Virus record (IMG/VR): IMGVR_UViG_3300012928_000050
Span: 1-21,933 of that record
Source: a virus
DNA: 21,933 bases
Direction: 5' to 3' (one strand)
In this document: positions 15,375 through 21,933 of the stretch, piece after piece
How positions within the stretch are numbered: the first letter of the stretch is position 1
Layout: every line of letters starts with the position of its first letter
Program-made: the position numbers and the translations under genes
Notes under the pieces: generated by a model
The model's input: the letters and a program-made list of their open reading frames with translations, nothing else
Told to the model about the DNA's origin: nothing
The model's database searches: none

Positions 15375-15884
15375 ATGGCCGCAAAAAAAGAACATTATGT
15401 CAACAACAAGGAATTCTTGGCTGCTATGGTCGAGTACAAAAAAGCTGTTGAACATGCAAAGAAGAAAAAATTAGACAAACCACCAGTTACCGATTATATC
15501 GGTGAGTGTTTTCTAAAGATAGCAAATCATCTATCATATAGACCTAACTTTATAAATTACACATATAGAGACGATATGATTAGTGATGGTATTGAGAATT
15601 GTTTACAATACCTAGATAACTTTAATCCAAAAACATCAAACAATCCGTTTGCTTATTTTACACAAATAATCTATTACGCATTTGTAAGAAGAATACAGAA
15701 AGAAAAGAAACAAACGGTTATCAAACAAAGAATGATTGCCGAGGCAAATTATGATGATATGACCTTGCAACCAGGAGAAGACAGAGAGTTTAGAAATCAA
15801 TTTACTGAATTCTTACAAAGAAATTTACCTTTAGAAGAAGATAAACTACCTACTAAAAAGAAGAAAAAAGCGAAGAAAAAATGA
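15375..15884 (+). CDS. 55: Late-promoter sigma factor, T4 gp55-like
   Basis: Sigma-family factor that directs host RNA polymerase to TATAAATA late promoters, normally together with the sliding clamp and gp33. It has 169 residues (T4 gp55: 185). The region-2-like core is clear: DYIGECFLKIANHLSYRPNF, then YRDDMISDGIENCLQYLDNF (64-83) and NPFAYFTQIIYYAFVRRIQK (90-109), corresponding to the core-binding and melting helices of sigma 2. The C-terminus differs from T4: a FTEFLQRNLPLEED segment (143-156) followed by a lysine tail (KKKKKAKKK) encoded by an A-rich stretch. The segment may be the clamp-binding motif, moved inward. It overlaps the next gene by ATGA. Confidence 0.93.
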   Translation: MAAKKEHYVNNKEFLAAMVEYKKAVEHAKKKKLDKPPVTDYIGECFLKIANHLSYRPNFINYTYRDDMISDGIENCLQYLDNFNPKTSNNPFAYFTQIIYYAFVRRIQKEKKQTVIKQRMIAEANYDDMTLQPGEDREFRNQFTEFLQRNLPLEEDKLPTKKKKKAKKK

Positions 15885-16372
15885 CCAAGTATGAAGTAAT
15901 AGATGACTTCTTACCTAAAGAGCAGTTTTCAATTATAGAAGGCGTGTTTATGGGTAAAGTTTTTCCATGGTTTTATGAACCTGGTGTATCAGCTAAATCC
16001 AAGGTTGACAAAAACAACATTTACATGTACCATCTAGTCTACCAAGACTGGCAACCTAATTCGCCACAATTTGATTTGTTGTTACCTTTGTTAATTAAAC
16101 TAGAGGCAAAAGCAATATCGAGAATAAAGGCAAACTTTTATCCTGGCACACCTGTACAACATGAACATGGTATGCATAGTGATTTTAAATGGCCTCATAA
16201 GGGGGCATTGTATTCCATTAACACATGTGATGGTTATACAAAACTAGAAGACGGAACAAAAATTAAAAGTGTCGCAAATAGAATGTTATTATTTGACGCA
16301 AGTAAACCACATACTTCAGCGACATGTACAGACGCAAACGCAAGGATTAATATAAACATTAATTATTTTTAA
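15881..16372 (+). CDS. 2OG-Fe(II) oxygenase, HxD type
   Basis: A 163-residue oxygenase with full ligands: H99-S-D101 in HGMHSDF, distal H144 in SKPHTS, and R155 in ARINININYF. Its N-terminus (YEVIDDFLPKEQFSII, then KVFPWFYEPGV) is close in layout to the 21120 protein (YKVIDNFLPEGYHNHL, FAWSYRPNI) and to the 725 protein, supporting a paralogous set in one genome. It lies between gene 55 and gene 47, ATGA-coupled to 55 and one base before 47. The substrate is unknown. Confidence 0.87.
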   Translation: MTKYEVIDDFLPKEQFSIIEGVFMGKVFPWFYEPGVSAKSKVDKNNIYMYHLVYQDWQPNSPQFDLLLPLLIKLEAKAISRIKANFYPGTPVQHEHGMHSDFKWPHKGALYSINTCDGYTKLEDGTKIKSVANRMLLFDASKPHTSATCTDANARINININYF

Positions 16373-16373
16373 T

Positions 16374-17420
16374 ATGAAGATAGCACTATTGAATGATACT
16401 CATTTTGGTTGCAGAAATGATAGTCCAGCATTTATGGAGTATCAGAATAGATTTTATGACAATCTATTTTTTCCGTACCTTATAGAAAATAATATAAAAA
16501 CACTTATTCATTTAGGTGATGTGGTTGATAGAAGAAAATTTATCAATCATAAAACAGCGTACAATTTTAAACATAAATTCTGGAACAGACTAGAAGAACT
16601 AGGTATTGAAACACATATTATACTAGGCAACCATGACACATATTATAAGAACACAAATGAAATAAACGCAATACAAAATTTAAACATTAATAAAGACGCC
16701 AAAATATATACAAATCCAACAGAGGTTAATATTGGCGATTTAGATATGTTATTCTTACCATGGATATGTGATGAAAATTATGATGATAGTATTCACGCAA
16801 TAGACACAACCAATTCACAAATATGCATGGGTCATTTAGAAGTAAAAGGTTTCGAAATGCACAAAGGCCATTTCAATGACCATGGTTTAGAAGGCAATCA
16901 ATTCAAAAGATTTGAAAGAGTAATGTCTGGTCATTTTCATAAAAAGTCAGATGATGGCCGTATCTATTATCTAGGTACACAATATGAAATGACATGGTCA
17001 GACTTTGGTTGTCCTAAAGGTTTTCACATATTCGATACATCAAATAGAGAACTAGAACATATTAGAAACCATGATGTTATATTTAAAAAAATTATATATG
17101 ATGATACAAAAGAAGATTATCTATTCAAAGAAATAAAAGAATATGATAGTTGTTTTGTAAAACTATTTGTATCTCAAAAAACAAACAATGATATGTACGA
17201 AAGGTTTATTGAAAGACTATACAATCAAATTAATTTACATGAATTACAAGTTGTTGAAGATATGTCAGATATAAACTCCTCTGTTAGAGAAGACATACTT
17301 GACCAAGGAGAAGATACATTGACATTTTTAGGTAATTATATAGACCAAGTAGAAACAGATGTTGACAAACAAAAATTAAAAGCATTTGCAAAAGAACTAT
17401 ATGTGGAGGCAAACGAATGA
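16374..17420 (+). CDS. 47: Recombination nuclease subunit gp47 (Mre11/SbcD-like)
   Basis: Nuclease subunit of the gp46/gp47 complex, which resects double-strand ends to make 3' single strands for UvsX and is the phage counterpart of Mre11-Rad50. It has 348 residues (T4 gp47: 339). The metallophosphoesterase motifs are all present: D8 and H10 (LNDTHFG), D49 (HLGDVVDRR), N86 and H87 (LGNHDTYY), H154 (CMGHLEVKG), and H187 and H189 (SGHFHKK). The C-terminal part (240-348) is the usual capping and Rad50-binding region. It is separated from gp46 by an oxygenase gene, to which it is ATGA-coupled. Confidence 0.97.
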   Translation: MKIALLNDTHFGCRNDSPAFMEYQNRFYDNLFFPYLIENNIKTLIHLGDVVDRRKFINHKTAYNFKHKFWNRLEELGIETHIILGNHDTYYKNTNEINAIQNLNINKDAKIYTNPTEVNIGDLDMLFLPWICDENYDDSIHAIDTTNSQICMGHLEVKGFEMHKGHFNDHGLEGNQFKRFERVMSGHFHKKSDDGRIYYLGTQYEMTWSDFGCPKGFHIFDTSNRELEHIRNHDVIFKKIIYDDTKEDYLFKEIKEYDSCFVKLFVSQKTNNDMYERFIERLYNQINLHELQVVEDMSDINSSVREDILDQGEDTLTFLGNYIDQVETDVDKQKLKAFAKELYVEANE

Positions 17421-18007
17421 GCGAAGTACATAATTTTGGTCCTATTGTTTATCAAACTAAAGTTGACCAATATATACTAGATTATTTAAAAAAAGAAGGT
17501 GATGAAATGGTTGCCGAAAGTAAAAGAAATTATAATCATAGATTAGCAGGTCATCTAAAAAATCAACATAGATTTAGTGAAGAAACTATACAATGGTTTT
17601 ATGGAGAAACTTATCAACATTTTCAAGATTATATAAGTGCTTTAGAAAAACATAAAGGTGTTATTTCAAGAGGTAGATTGCAATATAAAGCATTATGGAT
17701 AAACTACATGAAAGCAGGTGACTTTAATCCAGCACATGTACATTCTAACGATATATCATTTGCCTTATTTGTAGATGTACCAAAAAAAATACACGAAGAA
17801 ACATATACACACGAAGCTGATAGTGCTGTTCCAGGACATATATCATTTTTTTATGGTGAAGATAATAATTATTCAATAAGCAGTATGGCGTTTGCACCTC
17901 AAACTGGTGACATTTATATATTTCCTGCTAAGTTAAGACATTTTGTAGCGCCTTTTAAAAGTGATGTGACTAGAATATCATGTAGTGGTAATTTGGATTA
18001 TAAATGA
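17417..18007 (+). CDS. 2OG-Fe(II) oxygenase-like, HxH motif class
   Basis: A 196-residue protein with the arrangement of phage PF13759-like oxygenases: WINYMKAGDFNPAHVHSND (H107, H109, D112), a SFALFVDVP strand, GDIYIFPAKLRHFVAPF with distal H175, and R186 in VTRISCSGN. As at 12749 the first motif is H-x-H followed by S-N. H107 and H109 are well placed for iron, but a standard HxD is absent. The helical N-terminus (20-80) is longer than in the HxD class. It is inserted between genes 47 and 46 with ATGA overlaps on both sides, so it is probably made in proportion to the recombination nuclease. Confidence 0.8.
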   Translation: MSEVHNFGPIVYQTKVDQYILDYLKKEGDEMVAESKRNYNHRLAGHLKNQHRFSEETIQWFYGETYQHFQDYISALEKHKGVISRGRLQYKALWINYMKAGDFNPAHVHSNDISFALFVDVPKKIHEETYTHEADSAVPGHISFFYGEDNNYSISSMAFAPQTGDIYIFPAKLRHFVAPFKSDVTRISCSGNLDYK

Positions 18008-19719
18008 TAGTATTTAAAAAGATTAGATATCAAAATTTTTTATCAAGTGGTAATGTACCAATAGAGATAGATTTAGACAAAGCTTCTACTACTCTAATTG
18101 TAGGTACAAATGGTAGTGGTAAGTCAACACTATTAGACGCCTTATGTTTTGCATTATTTAATAAACCATTTAGAATAATTAAGAAAGAACAAATGGTCAA
18201 TACTATTAATAATTCAGAGGCCATAGTAGAAGTAGAATTTATGGTTGGTACAAAGAACTATATTGTAAGAAGAGGTATCAAACCAAATATCTTTGAGATT
18301 ATATGTGATGGTGAACAATTAAATCAAGACGCTAGTAGCATAGACTATCAAAAATACCTAGAACAAAACATAATGAAACTGAATTACAGGTCGTTTATTC
18401 AGGTGGTTATATTAGGGTCATCATCATACGAGCCGTTTATGAAGATGAAACCAAGATATAGAAGAGAAGTTGTTGAAGAGATACTTGATATCAGAGTTTT
18501 TGGCCTAATGGACTTGATTTTGCGTTCCCAACAAAGCGATTTACAAAAAAAGTTGACGGAGGTGAGGCACCAATGCGAGTTAATAAAGACCAAGTATGAA
18601 ACTGAAGCAAAATACTTAAAGTCTCTGGAACAGGCAGGTAACGACAACCAGACGGTAGCGCTAAAAAAGATAGAAGAAAATGATAAAAATAGACTAGAAT
18701 ATGAACAAAAACTACAAAAACTAAATGAAGAGATTGCCGTTAGTCAAAAAGAGTTAGAAGGCAAGGACAAGACTACAAACAAGTTAAAAGAGTTAAGTAA
18801 ACTTGAAACAAAGATAGAACAAAATGTATCTACACATAAAAAAACATTAAAGTTTTTTAAAGAAAATGATAATTGTCCTGTGTGTACTCAAAAGATAGAT
18901 GAGGAGTTTAAAGATAACAAATGCAAAGAAGAACACGGTACAATTTCCAAACTAGAAGGCGGTCTAGTCCAGCTCGTAGAAGAAATCTCCAAACAAGAAC
19001 AAAAAGTTTCTGCTTTCGACAAGGTTTCAAACAAAATATACGATATGAACCTGGAGATTGCCAAAATAAGCTCATCGCTAGAGAGTTTAAAGAAGCATAG
19101 TGACCAAATACAATCTGATTTAAACAAAAGAAATCAAACAGCAACTGATATAGAAGAAATTAAAGTTAACTTAAAACAAATGAAAGTTGATTTAAAAGAG
19201 GCTGAATTAAACCTAGACAAAGTACAAGAAGAAAAAGGTTATGTAGATGTATTAAGAGAAATACTTAATGACAAAGGTGCTAAAGCACAAATTATTCGTA
19301 AGTATGTACCAATTATGAATACACTAATTAACAAGTATTTACAACAAATGGATTTCTTTGTATCGTTTCATTTAGATGAAGAGTTTAATGAGACCGTCAA
19401 GTCAAGATTTAGAGACACCTTTAACTACAATAACTTTAGTGAGGGTGAAAAGATGAGAATAGACCTTGCTTTACTATTTACTTGGCGAGATATTGCAAGA
19501 ATGAAAAATAGTACAAACACTAATCTATTAATACTAGATGAAATATTTGATAGTAGTTTAGATGGCCAAGGTACAGATGATTTCTTTAAAATTATCAAAG
19601 GATTAGAAAGAGAAAATATTTTTATTATATCTCACAAAGGTGATATTATGTTTGATAAGTTTTCTAATATTATTAGATATGAAAAGTACAAGAATTTTAC
19701 GAGGTTAGTAAATGCCTAA
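18004..19719 (+). CDS. 46: Recombination ATPase subunit gp46 (Rad50/SbcC-like)
   Basis: SMC-like ATPase partner of gp47. It has 571 residues (T4 gp46: 560). Walker A GTNGSGKST (34-42) is followed by the Q-loop region (FIQVVILGSSSYEPFM). Two coiled-coil arms flank the zinc hook CPVC (291-294). The ABC signature NFSEGEKMR (477-485), Walker B LLILDE (508-513) and the switch His544 (IISHKGD) complete the ATPase. The arms are short, as in T4. Start and stop overlap neighbouring oxygenases by 4 and 8 bases. The gene is intact. Confidence 0.97.
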   Translation: MIVFKKIRYQNFLSSGNVPIEIDLDKASTTLIVGTNGSGKSTLLDALCFALFNKPFRIIKKEQMVNTINNSEAIVEVEFMVGTKNYIVRRGIKPNIFEIICDGEQLNQDASSIDYQKYLEQNIMKLNYRSFIQVVILGSSSYEPFMKMKPRYRREVVEEILDIRVFGLMDLILRSQQSDLQKKLTEVRHQCELIKTKYETEAKYLKSLEQAGNDNQTVALKKIEENDKNRLEYEQKLQKLNEEIAVSQKELEGKDKTTNKLKELSKLETKIEQNVSTHKKTLKFFKENDNCPVCTQKIDEEFKDNKCKEEHGTISKLEGGLVQLVEEISKQEQKVSAFDKVSNKIYDMNLEIAKISSSLESLKKHSDQIQSDLNKRNQTATDIEEIKVNLKQMKVDLKEAELNLDKVQEEKGYVDVLREILNDKGAKAQIIRKYVPIMNTLINKYLQQMDFFVSFHLDEEFNETVKSRFRDTFNYNNFSEGEKMRIDLALLFTWRDIARMKNSTNTNLLILDEIFDSSLDGQGTDDFFKIIKGLERENIFIISHKGDIMFDKFSNIIRYEKYKNFTRLVNA

Positions 19720-20296
19720 TTTTGAAAGATGGTGGCCTGAAACTATTGCCTTTGATTATTACACCAAAGATAAAGAATATCTTAATGTATTAGTTGATAA
19801 ATGTTATGAAATACAAAAGAGTGTAAAAAAAGGTGGTGAATTTTGGGAAAGTGATGTTTATAACACCATGATGAAACATGATTTAAGAAAAGAACCTGTA
19901 TTTAATAAAATTATTAAGTGGATTGATAATTCTGTATATGATTATTTGGCAGATTTAGGGTTACCATTTGCAAGGAACAATGTAGAACCAGAACTATCAT
20001 GGTTTAACATATATAAAAGAGGTGATTATCAAGAATACCACCACCATGCAGGTTGTATTGCTTCAGCAATCTTTATATTAAAATCAGGTGGTAATACGAA
20101 AATTAATTTTGAGAAACCTTTTCAAGAAATGATATTTTCTGAAACACCAACAGAAATACAATATGAAAGTGAAGACGCTAAATTAATTATTTTTAGAAGT
20201 CATGTTAAACATAGTGTAAGCAGACATGATTTTGATACAGATAGAGTTAGTTTAGCATTTAATTATAGGAGAACATATGACAGACACAATACCTGA
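19712..20296 (+). CDS. 2OG-Fe(II) oxygenase-like, HHH motif
   Basis: A 194-residue protein resembling the PF13759 class: SWFNIYKRGDYQEYHHHAG (H110-H112) then ASAIFIL, a C-terminal LIIFRSHVKHSV (H167) and DRVSLAFNYR (R178). The first motif has three histidines and no Asp at the +2 position, so iron binding by the usual HxD triad cannot be assumed. The fold and distal H/R pair are otherwise conserved. The N-terminus (FERWWPETIAFDYY) is the family's entry strand. It starts 8 bases before the gp46 stop and overlaps the deformylase by 20 bases. Confidence 0.78.
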   Translation: MPNFERWWPETIAFDYYTKDKEYLNVLVDKCYEIQKSVKKGGEFWESDVYNTMMKHDLRKEPVFNKIIKWIDNSVYDYLADLGLPFARNNVEPELSWFNIYKRGDYQEYHHHAGCIASAIFILKSGGNTKINFEKPFQEMIFSETPTEIQYESEDAKLIIFRSHVKHSVSRHDFDTDRVSLAFNYRRTYDRHNT

Positions 20297-20843
20297 ACTA
20301 AAATTAGTACCACCTACCGACCCTAGAGTACAATCAGCAATAGCACCTTATACAGACGAGGCGTTAAAAGAAGCTGGTTTTGAAAGTAGAAAACAATTGT
20401 CAGAGGCAATGTTTAATGCAATGGGAAAATATGGTGGTATAGGTTTATCTGCCAATCAAGTTGGTTTGCCCTTTAATATGTTTGTTATGGGTGGTCATCC
20501 ACAATTAAACAATGGTTTAAAAATGACATGTTTCAATCCTGTTATCATACAAGCGAGTGTAGATACAATTATGATGAAAGAGGGTTGTTTGACTTACCCC
20601 TACCTATTTTTAAATATTAGTAGACCTAGAAAGATTACTGCTAAGTATGAAGATGAAGAAGGTAATTTAAAAGAAGCTTCATTAGATGGTATGTTGAGTA
20701 GAATATATCAACATGAATACGACCATATGTTAGGCAGAAACTTTACAGAGTTAGTATCTAAATTTAAATTAGATATGGCAAGAAAGAAAGCCAGTAAATT
20801 AATTAAGAGGGCAACAAGGTATGCAAAAAACCAGAAGACTTAA
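20277..20843 (+). CDS. def: Peptide deformylase
   Basis: Metalloenzyme that removes the formyl group from the N-terminal Met of new proteins. It has 188 residues. All three motifs are present: GIGLSANQ (54-61, the GxGLAAxQ motif with one change), EGCLTYP (102-108, C104 metal ligand) and QHEYDH (145-150, H146, E147 and H150). The C-terminus is a basic helix (KKASKLIKRATRYAKNQK) rather than the bacterial extension. Phage-encoded deformylases are known from T4-like cyanophages and related marine phages, where they are thought to speed maturation of phage or host proteins. ATG 20277 is chosen because GGAG sits 6 bases upstream; it overlaps the preceding oxygenase. Confidence 0.96.
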   Translation: MTDTIPELKLVPPTDPRVQSAIAPYTDEALKEAGFESRKQLSEAMFNAMGKYGGIGLSANQVGLPFNMFVMGGHPQLNNGLKMTCFNPVIIQASVDTIMMKEGCLTYPYLFLNISRPRKITAKYEDEEGNLKEASLDGMLSRIYQHEYDHMLGRNFTELVSKFKLDMARKKASKLIKRATRYAKNQKT

Positions 20844-21126
20844 TAATGGTGAGTTAGTTAATGAGTTAAAAAAACCAATTAGTTTAACTATAAAAACTAA
20901 AGTACCTAAAAAGTGGAAAATAATTGATATGGAAACTGGTCAATCATATGTGGCGACAGGTAAAACAAAATTATATGAAATGTGGACACCTTGTAAAGAT
21001 ATAACAATAAAACAAAAAATAGATAATTTAGAAAAGAAATTAGATAAACATATAGAAGATATATGGACGGTGTATAAACCAATCAAAAAAATATTAGAAA
21101 AGTTAGAGAGATTTAAATTATGGTAA
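20821..21126 (+). CDS. Small basic protein, function unknown
   Basis: A 101-residue basic protein starting inside the deformylase gene (23-base overlap, preceded by AAGAGGGCAACAAGGT). The middle, KWKIIDMETGQSYVATGK (residues 31-48), looks like a compact beta hairpin. The C-terminal 40 residues form a charged, possibly coiled-coil helix (IDNLEKKLDKHIEDIW). I do not recognise the family. The 7-base overlap with the following oxygenase shows it belongs to the same operon. Confidence 0.6.
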   Translation: MQKTRRLNNGELVNELKKPISLTIKTKVPKKWKIIDMETGQSYVATGKTKLYEMWTPCKDITIKQKIDNLEKKLDKHIEDIWTVYKPIKKILEKLERFKLW

Positions 21127-21704
21127 AATATAAAGTTATAGATAATTTTCTACCAGAAGGATATCATAATCATTTATTCAATTTAATGACCAAAAGCGAA
21201 ACATTTGCATGGTCTTATAGACCAAATATATCACTTCACGACAAAGAAAATGATAGTTTACATGATTATGGTTTTAATCATATACTAGATGATAAATCTC
21301 CTTATCACTTATTATTTTATCCTTTATTATTACAAGGTTTAGATGTAGCAAAAACAATGAAACTGGCTATATCTAAAATATATAGAGCAAGAGCTGATAT
21401 GACAACTTATAGTGGTAAAGAACATACACATCCACCTCATGTAGATTTTACAGATATGTCACATATTAGTTGTGTGTATTATATAAATGATAGTGATGGC
21501 GATACTATATTATATAACGAAGAGTATGATTTTACCTGGCGTGGTCAAGATACATATAATGATAAGATAAAAAATCTAACAGAATTGTACAGATGTTCGC
21601 CAAAGGCAAACAGAGCTTTCTTTTTTAATGGTCTAAATCTACATACAGGACAATCACCATCTAAAAATAAGATAAGAACCATAGTAAATATGAACTACGC
21701 TTGA
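21120..21704 (+). CDS. 2OG-Fe(II) oxygenase, HxD type
   Basis: A 194-residue oxygenase with H107-V-D109 in THPPHVDF, the SCVYYINDSDGDTILYNEE strands, distal H175 in LNLHTGQSP and R186 in KIRTIVNMNY. The phrase YYINDSDGDTILYNEE is nearly the same as YYVNESDGDTWLFNE in the 725 protein, so the two are close paralogues, and the N-terminus matches that of the 15881 protein. A 21-residue insertion (about 138-158, RGQDTYNDKIK) before the distal His is particular to this copy. It ends the compact operon that began with gene 55. The substrate is unknown. Confidence 0.88.
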   Translation: MVKYKVIDNFLPEGYHNHLFNLMTKSETFAWSYRPNISLHDKENDSLHDYGFNHILDDKSPYHLLFYPLLLQGLDVAKTMKLAISKIYRARADMTTYSGKEHTHPPHVDFTDMSHISCVYYINDSDGDTILYNEEYDFTWRGQDTYNDKIKNLTELYRCSPKANRAFFFNGLNLHTGQSPSKNKIRTIVNMNYA

Positions 21705-21729
21705 CATTTTAACATTATTTTAGTAGGAT
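21701..21729 (+). promoter_or_regulatory. Sigma70-like promoter before the last gene
   Basis: TTGACA (21701-21706), a 17-base spacer and TAGGAT (21724-21729). The -10 box is a weak match and also serves as the ribosome-site-like AGGA. The -35 context GCTTGACATTTTAA matches the uvsY promoter context GCTTTACATTTTAA at 13 of 14 positions, which supports it as a real phage promoter class. Confidence 0.55.
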
Positions 21730-21735
21730 AACATT

Positions 21736-21933
21736 ATGACTTATTCGTGGAAAAAAGGAATGTCTATTGACGACCAATGGCAGAGTTGGCAAGAACACAA
21801 TCCGATAGACAAAATTGAAGCACCAGATACAGAAACATTAAAAGAGGCAGTTGTAAAAGACTTGTCTTATGTATCAGCCATGGATGTAAAAGAATATACA
21901 CTATATCAAAAATGGTGTGAGGTGCATGACAAA
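21736..21933 (+). CDS. 5' part of an unrecognised gene, cut by the window end
   Basis: An open frame of 66 codons from ATG 21736 to the window end, starting MTYSWKKGMSIDDQWQSWQE and rich in Trp, Asp, Glu and Lys. It has an AGGATA ribosome-site-like sequence 6-11 bases upstream and its own promoter. The visible part is hydrophilic and helical (DTETLKEAVVKDLSYVSAMD). I do not recognise it, and the rest lies outside the window. Confidence 0.65.
   Translation, partial: MTYSWKKGMSIDDQWQSWQEHNPIDKIEAPDTETLKEAVVKDLSYVSAMDVKEYTLYQKWCEVHDK

Noticed and set aside
1-21933. CGCG absence as a further avoided motif
   Set aside because: I saw none, but the expected number in such an AT-rich sequence is low, so absence is weak evidence without a computed null.
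1-21933. tRNA genes, CRISPR arrays, insertion sequences or homing endonucleases
   Set aside because: No cloverleaf-like segments, regularly spaced repeats, transposase or HNH/GIY-YIG motifs were seen; intergenic space is too small for most of these.

Overview
This window is a structural and recombination block of a T4-like marine myovirus. The best match is the pelagiphage/cyanophage group of T4-like phages. The evidence is the gene order (16-17-18-19-20-[67/68]-21-22-23, then uvsY-uvsW-55-47-46), low GC content, T4-type late promoters (TATAAATA), 1-20 nt gene overlaps, a phage peptide deformylase, no gene 24 after gene 23, and many 2-oxoglutarate/Fe(II) oxygenase genes. The host cannot be read from this window; no photosynthesis genes and no tRNAs were seen. 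Every gene is on the + strand and there is no gap over 300 bases.

Region 1 (1-2910) is DNA packaging. It holds the tail end of an upstream gene, the small terminase gp16, a ParB-like small gene that overlaps gp16, a 2OG-Fe(II) oxygenase, and the large terminase gp17. Region 2 (2911-11600) is the virion: tail sheath gp18, tail tube gp19, portal gp20, two small genes in the gp67/gp68 prohead-core positions, two small probable structural genes, prohead protease gp21, scaffold gp22 and major capsid gp23. It ends in a strong intrinsic terminator with a GAAA loop. Late promoters precede gp18, gp21 and gp22, and a variant precedes the gene after gp23.

Region 3 (11628-21933) holds a gp19/gp54-like tail-tube protein and then recombination and late transcription: UvsY mediator, UvsW helicase, an Sm-like small protein, late sigma factor gp55, and the Mre11/Rad50-like pair gp47/gp46. 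Peptide deformylase, an unknown small gene and a 3'-truncated gene follow. Five more 2OG-Fe(II) oxygenases lie between these core genes, giving six in 22 kb. Sigma70-like promoters with a shared -35 region precede uvsY, gene 55 and the last gene, which fits host-polymerase transcription of recombination and regulatory genes before gp55 switches on the TATAAATA late promoters.

The most unusual signal is in word use. By eye I found no GATC and no ACGT in 21.9 kb. GATGC is almost absent as well: Asp-Ala is written GAC-GCN about 36 times out of 37, although Asp is mostly GAT elsewhere. GANTC is also scarce. This looks like selection against several restriction or methylation motifs.
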